Below, in pieces: positions 56,784 through 64,000 of a DNA stretch of 64,000 nucleotides. The stretch comes from Heliocybe sulcata (Eukaryota; Basidiomycota; Agaricomycetes; Gloeophyllales; Gloeophyllaceae): contig ML213509.1 in NCBI GenBank assembly GCA_004369045.1, positions 502,858 through 566,857 of the forward strand, given 5' to 3'. The notes beneath the pieces are model-generated. The model saw nothing but the letters and a program-made list of their open reading frames with translations. It ran no database searches and was not told the origin of the DNA. The translations under genes were made by a program, and so were the position numbers. Numbering within the stretch: the first letter of the stretch is position 1; the number at the start of each line of letters is the position of its first letter.

Positions 56784-58456
56784 TCACAATGCCAGCAAGC
56801 AGTTCACTTGGACTACAGGATTCGTGAGGAGCAATTATAAGATGAGTAAGGAAACAACTCACTCTTGGTATGGACGAAATACACACCTGCATATGTCAAA
56901 TTTCCAGACGACGACCAACAAATAAACTAAGGAGAACTACCCATAACAAAATCCGATACATGGAACCCGACGTAGGACTTACACTGATCAAAGCCGCACA
57001 GGCAACCAAGCTAGATTTTCACTTGTGAAGAGCACGGGCACTAAGACCTTTTCCTATGCGCACCTTGGTAAGAGGCCAGAAGCGACGATGTGCTTGATTA
57101 AGATATTGATCATGGATCTGAAAAGAACATGCAATAGCACCATAGACGCCCTGATTGTCCCAATACAGAATCTCTTACACAGTGGAACCTGCACTTCGCA
57201 TCTGGTGCCGATACAAGTATAGACACAGCGTTGCTGCAATTGCCGTGTTGGAAACTACATAGAATGCGAACGCAGCAATGAACAGGTTCTAAACAAGCGT
57301 GAACGCCCTTCGTCGCAAGTATTTCAAGCTCCCGTGGACTCACCTTTGCTAGGGCACTCTCTTCCAGGATCGAGGGAGATACGAGACTGCGGTCTCCATC
57401 ATAAGCACCATCACCATGGTTGGTATGAACCCAGGCTGACCTTTGCGCAGCCCAAGCTATGGAAGTGGACTTGTCATTTCCTGCCATGCGAGCTGGAAGA
57501 AGGCCTACCTACAGTGCATACTATACCGACACGAGTAAAGCACAAGTTCCTGTTAGTAGAGATAAGAGCCAAGGTAAGAGGGCCATCACCTAGGCTTCCC
57601 AGGACAGGCACCATCTGCGGTAAAATGGGTACGATTCAAATGAGAAGAACAGGTTGAAGAATCACATACGAGAGTTAGACCCGACTTCCTATTGATTACT
57701 GGTGCATATTAGTCAGGCGGAGAATTGAAAAATGTGTATATCCGTACATCTCCAGCACACAGTTGTTAGGAAGCTGGTCTTCGATTCAGAAGGATAATGC
57801 CACAGAGTCTCGGACATGCCTACCTCGTGACTGCAAAAGTGGAGAGCGACTGTGAAAGGGGAAGTATGAGTAGGAACCATGAGCGAAAGTTGATCCCATA
57901 CTCCGAGCACCGGGACACACTATGGTGAGGAGTAATGAATGCCTGTAAGGCCTTAGATGCAATGTACGAACGTTAAGACTCCTAAAGCAACGGTATGCGA
58001 ATCGGTTAGACGTCCTAAACGCAACGCGGGAATCGAGATCTCACCAGACAGTGATAAGGTAGCCTAAGGGGTCTCCATAACACCTGACAACAAAATAATA
58101 CCACAGCGCGTGCGTCAGAAAACATTGTTGCATAGTGTCCAGCTAGATGATCCTCAGTCTCAGGTGTGTCGAGAATGGAAGTCAATCTGTCTGCTCTTAC
58201 TATCCACAATACGGCCACCTTCGGTATAATGTAAGATAAATCGAGGATCGTGACGGAATACATTCACCAGGCTTTTCAGATACCGGGGATCGGCTCTACT
58301 TTTGACATAATACCTAACGACTTGTCCCAATGTAATTCCGTATAGCCTACATTAACACGAGTCAGCCTCCTTAATCGAAGAGAAAAGTTGGACGTGCGCG
58401 TAGGAGATGATGCCGCCGTTGAATATGGCACCGAGCGTCAAAGCCAATGATACCAT
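56784..58456 (-). CDS. DUF6534-like multi-helix membrane protein (middle exons uncertain, possibly decayed)
   Basis: Recognised from exon-by-exon reading. Seen at the 5' end: ATG 58456 (MVSLALTLGAIFNGGIISYA), then exon 58268-58346 (LYGITLGQVVRYYVKS), then exon 58084-58218 (VAVLWIVRADRLTSIL). These match the first two helices of the agaricomycete DUF6534 family. Seen at the 3' end: exons 57179-57288 (NLFIAAFAFYVVSNTAIAAT), 57064-57117 (SMINILIKHIVASGLLP), 56983-57010 (SLVACAALIS), 56863-56926 (LTYAGVYFVHTK) and 56784-56812 (IQVNCLLAL). All have GT-AG ends and matching phases. The first intron needs a GC donor. Between 57289 and 58083 I could not find a clean solution, and the best frame for helix 4 contains a stop. 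It may be a pseudogene or have splicing I missed. Function of the family is unknown. Confidence 0.5.
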
Positions 58457-60811
58457 ACAAAACGTCCGACTTGTTCCTGCGGTCGCGAGGATCAGGTTCT
58501 ACTACATAACGCACCTATGATCAATGCACTCAACACTGTGTAAGGTGCAACATCCACTCACAGCTATTCACCGCGTACGGAACACCCAATAGTATCCACA
58601 CAGAGAAGGTGAGGAGCGGCGTATATCTCAGAAAATATACGCCAGTCACCCTTCTCGCCATTAAATACCTTCGCGAGCGCCTACACAGCTATATGGGATA
58701 CCTGGCTCATCTAGGCGGTGTTATGTCGGAAGGTCTCACGAGCTTTGTTCGAAAGCATAAGGGACTTCTGGGATCCGGATTGCCATGCAAGACCGGATAC
58801 AACTCCGTGCCTGGCTTCCCTAGACTAGTACTGCCTCAAGATCTAAGCCATGCCAACCGTGATCGACATGCTGGTGGATGGAGAGGATCCCGTGAGAGTA
58901 GACTGCCTAAGATCCTTACTTGCCGGCCAAATCCCATAGACAGCAGGTGAAGCGATGCTATACAGCTGTGCGCTCGGCCGGATCGTGATATCTGTAGAGC
59001 AGGTAGGATCAAGAAAAAACAAGTGCATTATATAAGGCGATAGATTGTACCTGGTCCAAACAGCCCTGCCCAAATATATGGGTCCTGCGAAGGTTGTTAC
59101 ATTCAGGGACAGTGGATACCCGTCGCTCATGATGTGTATCGAGCACAGTCATGACCCCGGCTTACACTATAGCATGGAAAAACAGGAAAGAGATATTCTT
59201 CTTCGGGGCAGCTGCTGCCGAGCCGTTTTCAGGACAGCAGGCGCTATGAAGGGGGCGGGGGCGGCAAGAAATCGCGACGGCTGTGCGCACTTGGGATACG
59301 ATTACCCAGGACTTCCGACATCTGATGGACACTATTGCAGTAAATGTGCGGAATTTAAGCTAGGCTGTGTGTCCGGTACAGCCTACAGCTGGACGCGAAG
59401 TAGTTCGAAGACGAGGACAGGTTGCGAGAGAATCGGACGTGTTCGGGTTCGATACAGCTCGGCTATCTCCGGACCAATCAGCTTCTGCGGCACCCTGCCA
59501 AGTGATATGTATATGTGGCAATTACTTTAGTGTGCTGGTCCTCGATGCTCGCGAGGTCCTGGCTGAGCTTGGGAGATATAAACATTACCTAGGCTGCTAC
59601 AGAATGAGGCACTGGTGGATAGTAGCGTTTTTGGATCAGCGCTGTAGACGCCTCGCTGTTACATATGTCAGCCACTACGTACACCTACGGGGATATATAT
59701 ATTACTGAATGCTCTCCGGTCTTGTATAATGTAGCTCCACCCACTGTGATACTGGTCAACGTGACCTTACATAAAATATTAGACAAATGGACCTGATGAT
59801 GCCCTGCGAACACAAGCATTTGCCTTGGAGTCCACTTCAATATTCACCAGATTTACAGCATAAAAATACGAACACGGCCAAGAACGTGATGTTAAGGCAG
59901 CTGATGGACAAATCCGAGATACATACTAATACATTGTACATACTGTTGCTATAAAATTAGTGATCAGATGCGTTCATATGCATGCAGGCATCGAGGACAG
60001 CTTGTGTGTCGTGCCTACATGATCATGTAAGAGCTTCAGCCATCGACCCCGGCGCAAATAGCGATAGGTATCCTACAGTGCATGAGCCACAGCTGGAGAG
60101 CTGCCTGCGGAGCTATTGGAGAACGGCGACCCTGCAGTATCCAGGCCCACGGGAGACAAAGTAGCTCCAGATGCAATCTACGCGGAGATCAGGCCTTGAA
60201 CTGTACGGAAAGAACGAGTCACTTACTGGTATGGCCTTCGATCCGCCTGATGGAGTACGAGATGGAGGCATCTCCATGAGCTGTACGGCAATATCCCTCT
60301 TGGTCTCTTGTGCCGGAGGTACAAAGGGCGTATTAAACATGACGGAGATGGTCTCGGTGATCGAGGTGAAGAGGCTGCTGGTCGACATTGCGGGTCTTTC
60401 AGCTGGAATTACGAGGAAATATTGATATGGAAGTCGAGAGCAGCAGAGTGCAGTGGGATGAGGGTAAGTGGGATGGAATGTTTGTTGAAGCCATGGCTGG
60501 CTGGCTTGTATGAAGGATGCAATCTGGACGGCGGTGGCTGGAATCTCGGATGATGACGATGGCAAATGCCGGGTGGCTGTGGCGGGCCGCGAAGCGCTTG
60601 GGCGCCATCCTTCCTGTGTATGCTAACTTTGCTGGTCCTGTCATGGGATGCCGCGAGGGAACGCCTGACCCAGAGATAGGACATATGAAAAGTCTGCGTT
60701 CATGGCCATATGCCTTTTATTATATCTGCACCCGTTGCGGCGACTTGCAGCATCCCGCTTCTCACATGCTCACGTTAACAGGTTAGTGGAGCACCACAGC
60801 GACTGTTGATC
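58457..60811. other. Gene-poor region with isolated exon-like fragments
   Basis: These 2.35 kb have no complete gene I can build. On the minus strand, an exon-like segment near 58943-59000 reads TIRPSAQLYSIASPAVYGIW and ends in a perfect GC donor context (GCAAGT). A possible first exon starts at ATG 60389 (MSTSSLFTSITETISVMF) and ends before a GTAAGT donor near 60229. They could be pieces of a further membrane-protein gene or remnants. Confidence 0.3.
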
Positions 60812-61847
60812 ATGGCAGAACCTACGAAGGTGGCAATCATTACTGGAGCATCGTCTGGTAAGTAGCAACTCCAACAACTTCCGCTGCGACTCCACGTCTT
60901 CTCACACCAAGTATCGCAGGCATAGGTCAGACGACGGCTATCGCTCTCTCTGCCGCAGGGTGGAGCGTTGCACTGTTCGGTCGCCGAGAGGAGCTGTTGC
61001 AGGAAACAGCAGCCAAATTCAAGAATTCGACGTTGGTGGTCAGCGGAGACGTCGCGGACGAAGAACATGTCGCAAGATTGTTCAGCGAAACCATTAACAA
61101 ATTCGGTCAGTACCCGGCTCAGTCAAGAGCCGTCCAGGAAACTCACCTGTAGATAACACAGGACGGCTTGACCTGTTGTTCAACGTTCGTCCTCAACCCC
61201 ACATGTCTGAGATGCGTCTCACTTCTGAGTTATCAAGAATGCTGGGACGGGGGCTCCTGCCATGCCTCTCGAAGACCTTCCTTTGTCTCTTTTCCAGAAG
61301 GTTATCAGTACAAACCTGATAGGCACCTTCCTCTGCACTCGCGAGGCCATCAAGATCTTTAAGAGACAGCAACCCCAGGGTGGTATGTACCATCAGGCAA
61401 CGCCTATGCATGACCCTCTTATTGACCCCTCCCAGGACGTATCATCAACAATGGCTCCATCTCCGCTCACACTCCTCGCCCACACAGCGCCCCCTACACT
61501 TCGACCAAGCACGCTGTCTCGGGCATGACCAAGTCCACGGCACTCGACGGGCGTCCATTCAATATTACTTGTACTCAGATCGACATCGGCAACGCACACA
61601 CACCCATGGCAGCCCGGCTTGCTATCGGTGCGCTCCAGCCAGACGGTACCACCAAGCCCGAAGCGATGATGGATCAGAAGCACGTCGGCGATGCCATCGT
61701 CCACATAGCGTCTCTGCCCAACGAAGTCACTGTGCTCGAGTACAATATCATGTGAGTGGTCAATACCCTGTCAATGTTCGAGCCGAGCCGACCGTGTAAT
61801 TTGTTTCGCCCAGGGCTACCGGTATGCCTTTCGTAGGAAGGGGTTAA
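60812..61847 (+). CDS. Short-chain dehydrogenase/reductase (classical SDR)
   Basis: An NAD(P)-dependent oxidoreductase in five exons, about 250 residues. Seen: start [16 protein letters not shown] at 60812, with an intron inside the TG-x3-G-x-G cofactor motif (continues [20 protein letters not shown]), then FGRREELL, where the Arg after the second strand suggests NADP. Next are [29 protein letters not shown] (NNAG motif), [37 protein letters not shown] (catalytic Ser), [14 protein letters not shown] (YxxxK) and [18 protein letters not shown]. It ends TGMPFVGRG. All catalytic residues are present. Substrate unknown; wording resembles basidiomycete glucose/ribitol- or 3-oxoacyl-reductase-like SDRs. 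Confidence 0.9.
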
Positions 61848-62307
61848 CCTCATTCAATGCTGGAAGGCTGTCCGATTACTGTATCAGCCAGAAGCGAGAG
61901 ATAAGGGGAGTTGTAGTCCGAACGGTGTATTAGACGTATAGTTTACACTGATAGACTATAAATTAGTTTCGTAAAGTAGCGTGCATAACGTGGATATCCA
62001 CTACCCGAAAATCACCTGCAGAGAGCCCGTGTATGAAACTGCTAGTGGATACAAAATGATGAGTGGTATGCTTAGAAATACATGTGAATGAACATGAGCC
62101 GTCCGCAGCTAATAAAAAATTACGCGAACCGCATGTAAGTCGTGCCTTGTGTAAACAAGCTAAGTGTAATGGGAAGCATGAAGAATAGGAGAAATGCATT
62201 ATAAATGAGCAGCCATGCGTACGCCATGTTCATACATTTGCCTAGGTCATCGCCGATCGCAGCGGAAGTTACCCTTGGATGAAATAAATGCAAGTGAATG
62301 ATGCAGG
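61848..62307. other. Intergenic region between convergent genes
   Basis: These 460 bp hold the 3' flanks of the SDR and histidine kinase genes. No element is recognised. Confidence 0.4.
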
Positions 62308-64000
62308 TCACCGTTGTTGGTGGGCTAGATCCGTCTTCGATGGCTCGCAGAGCCAGCCTCCCGTTTCCCAATCGCATCCGGGCTGATAGAGGTCAGCTGT
62401 CCGCTGCTTCAAGTCGGTGACCCCTGTCAAGATGGTCCGCAGTCGCTTGAAGTCTATAGGCTTCAAGATCCAGCCGTCGATGCCAAGTTCCGACATGTTT
62501 GATCGCTGGCTCTCCACTAGAGACGCGGATACCGCAAATATAGGTACACGTCCGTTGAGCTGGTGCGACTTCCGCCGGGAGCGTGAAGGGCGGTCGAGAG
62601 GTGAAAGACCTCGCTCAAATTCTCGGATACGTTCCGTGGCTTCAAAGCCATTCAGTATGGGCATCCTGCGTAAATGATAATGACGCGTTTTAGCTGTGCA
62701 AGACTCCACGGTGCTTATGAACCACATACTGGATGTCCATAAGAATGCAGTCAAAATCGATATCTGTTTCGATCATATCGACACACTCCTGTCCATTCGT
62801 GGTGTTGACGACGGTGTGCCCATCAAGCGTAAGGCGTTTTGCCAGGATCGTACGGTTGATATCATCATCCTATGAACAAATCAACAGGAGCTCAATAGAA
62901 CGTTCGGGTACTCACTTCAACAATGAGCACTCGTAAAGGCGGGGGAGAACCTGCGCCGCTACCACCTATCGTTGACTTGCGAGAATGAGCAGAAATCCGC
63001 GGCTTGGCAGTAGCTTCTCGATCCAATGCATCACGGTCGATCTTAGCTGGCGGCGCCGGCGCTGCCGGAGCAGTGACGTATGGAGCGCCGTCCTCCTTGG
63101 CCTCTGGCTCCTCTTCCTTAGGCGGGGGTGGAGGTGGAGAAGTCGACTCGATTCGAGAGAAGGTAGCATGAACAGAGTCGGCAGCGGCAGCGTTGCTAAT
63201 AATTTGATGGGAAGCGATAGACCCTACAACGCCATCAAGTTCCGGAGCCACTGCATCATGACTTGTCGTTCGAGACAGCATCGACTTGAGCGAAGAATGG
63301 GCCGATCCCGAAGCCCCCGAACGACCGTCTGGGTGTAGCTCGAATGGTATCAGGAAGGAAAACCGGCTTCCTTCTCCAATCTTGGAGTCCACACGAAGCT
63401 GACCGCCCAATTGTTCGACGATTCGTGCGACCACGGCTAGACCCAAGCCTGGACAAAACATGTCATTACAGAAGCCTTCCTCAGAGGGGGTGCCATGACG
63501 AACGTACCAATGCCTTGTGGTACTGGCTTGTTCGTGGATACTTCTACTTGTTCAAATTCCCGGAATAAGCTGTCCAATTTTTCGGAAGATATGCCACACC
63601 CAGTGTCGGCAACTATAATCTCGATGGCTACTTGTTTTGGGTCTCGCAGACCCTCTGGTTCCTTGAAAGCGCGACAGGTAACGGTTACCGCACCGGTATT
63701 TGTGAATTTCACTGCACGAAAGTCAGAAGTGCGAATAACCAAGGCGCTAGGAATAGGCATACGGGCGTTCGCTGTAAGATTCGCTACGGCGCTCTTGATC
63801 TTTTTCGAATCCCCGACTACCATAGTCTGATGCTTCGCCAAGTCCATCTCAAGATTGAAAGTAATGGAACGTCTGCTAGCTTCATTCCTGTACAGGCCCA
63901 CTGCTTCTTCAATGGCAGCCCGGATGTTGAAAGGCTCGCTGAAGGAAGTCTCATTGCCGCTTTCCAACCGGGTCAAGTCCTGGTCCCATTATCAGTATGG
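62308..64000 (-). CDS. Hybrid histidine kinase, C-terminal part (HATPase and receiver), 5' end cut by window
   Basis: A fungal two-component sensor; the sensory part and phosphorylated His lie beyond the right edge. Seen: the end of the dimerisation helix (SRLESG-like) and [17 protein letters not shown]. The N-box is [17 protein letters not shown], the G1 box [11 protein letters not shown], the F box [11 protein letters not shown] and the G2 box [19 protein letters not shown] ~130-residue Pro/Ser linker follows. The receiver has acid pocket LRVLIVEDDDINR, phospho-acceptor Asp in [14 protein letters not shown], the switch Ser in PIFAVSAS and the Lys in GWILKPIDF. Introns interrupt ahead of the acid-pocket DDD and inside MDIQMP. 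It signals through an Hpt protein to a response regulator such as Skn7 or Ssk1. The core resembles basidiomycete group X-like kinases; the group is inference. Confidence 0.88.

Noticed and set aside
1-64000. Transposable elements, viral copies, CRISPR arrays
   Set aside because: No reverse transcriptase, transposase, integrase or capsid-like protein, no long terminal or inverted repeats, and no regularly spaced repeats were seen.

Overview
This window is nuclear DNA of a filamentous basidiomycete, probably a wood-decay agaricomycete of the polypore type. The genes are split by many 45-70 bp GT-AG introns, are closely spaced and lie on both strands. Two polyporopepsin-like aspartic proteases, basidiomycete-type kinase-TPR proteins, a DUF6534 membrane protein and a RRM-YTH protein all point the same way. 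I see no intact mobile element, tRNA, rRNA or CRISPR array. Nothing was searched in a database: all assignments come from reading the translated sequence.

Layout, left to right. The left edge cuts a SNF5/SFH1 chromatin-remodelling subunit (-), which shares a promoter with a mitochondrial-looking DNA polymerase X relative (+). Then come BTB protein A (+), kinase-TPR protein A (+), two tandem aspartic proteases (-,-), kinase-TPR copy B (-, probably decaying) and TAF6 (-). HMP1/CsbD-like stress protein A (+) follows, then an F-box-like protein (-), an SVOP-like MFS transporter (+) and HMP1-like protein B (-). Next are a secreted protein with a GPI-like tail (+), eIF3i (-), BTB protein B (+) and a RRM-YTH m6A-reader-like protein (+). 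After these lie a small CYSTM-like cysteine-rich protein (-), a triple AT-hook protein (+), a large serine-rich protein (+), a DHX33/Dhr2-like DEAH helicase (+), a seven-helix receptor-like protein (+) and a DUF202 membrane protein (+). The window ends with a DUF6534-like gene (-), a short-chain dehydrogenase (+) and a hybrid histidine kinase cut by the right edge (-).

Housekeeping genes (SFH1, TAF6, eIF3i, DEAH helicase) are interleaved with lineage-specific families. Four of these families occur twice within the first 35 kb: BTB, kinase-TPR, aspartic protease and HMP1-like. The two kinase-TPR genes face each other around the two proteases, so the 6.3-18.3 kb block looks like a locally duplicated cluster.

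The most notable observation is the polymerase X relative. It keeps the fold signatures and a putative mitochondrial presequence, but all three catalytic aspartate positions appear substituted. Other points of interest are a YTH domain apparently split by a disordered insertion of about 180 residues, an 11-nt microexon, a start codon isolated on its own exon, an exon-by-exon triplication of an AT-hook module, and a Cys/His motif shared by the two BTB proteins.
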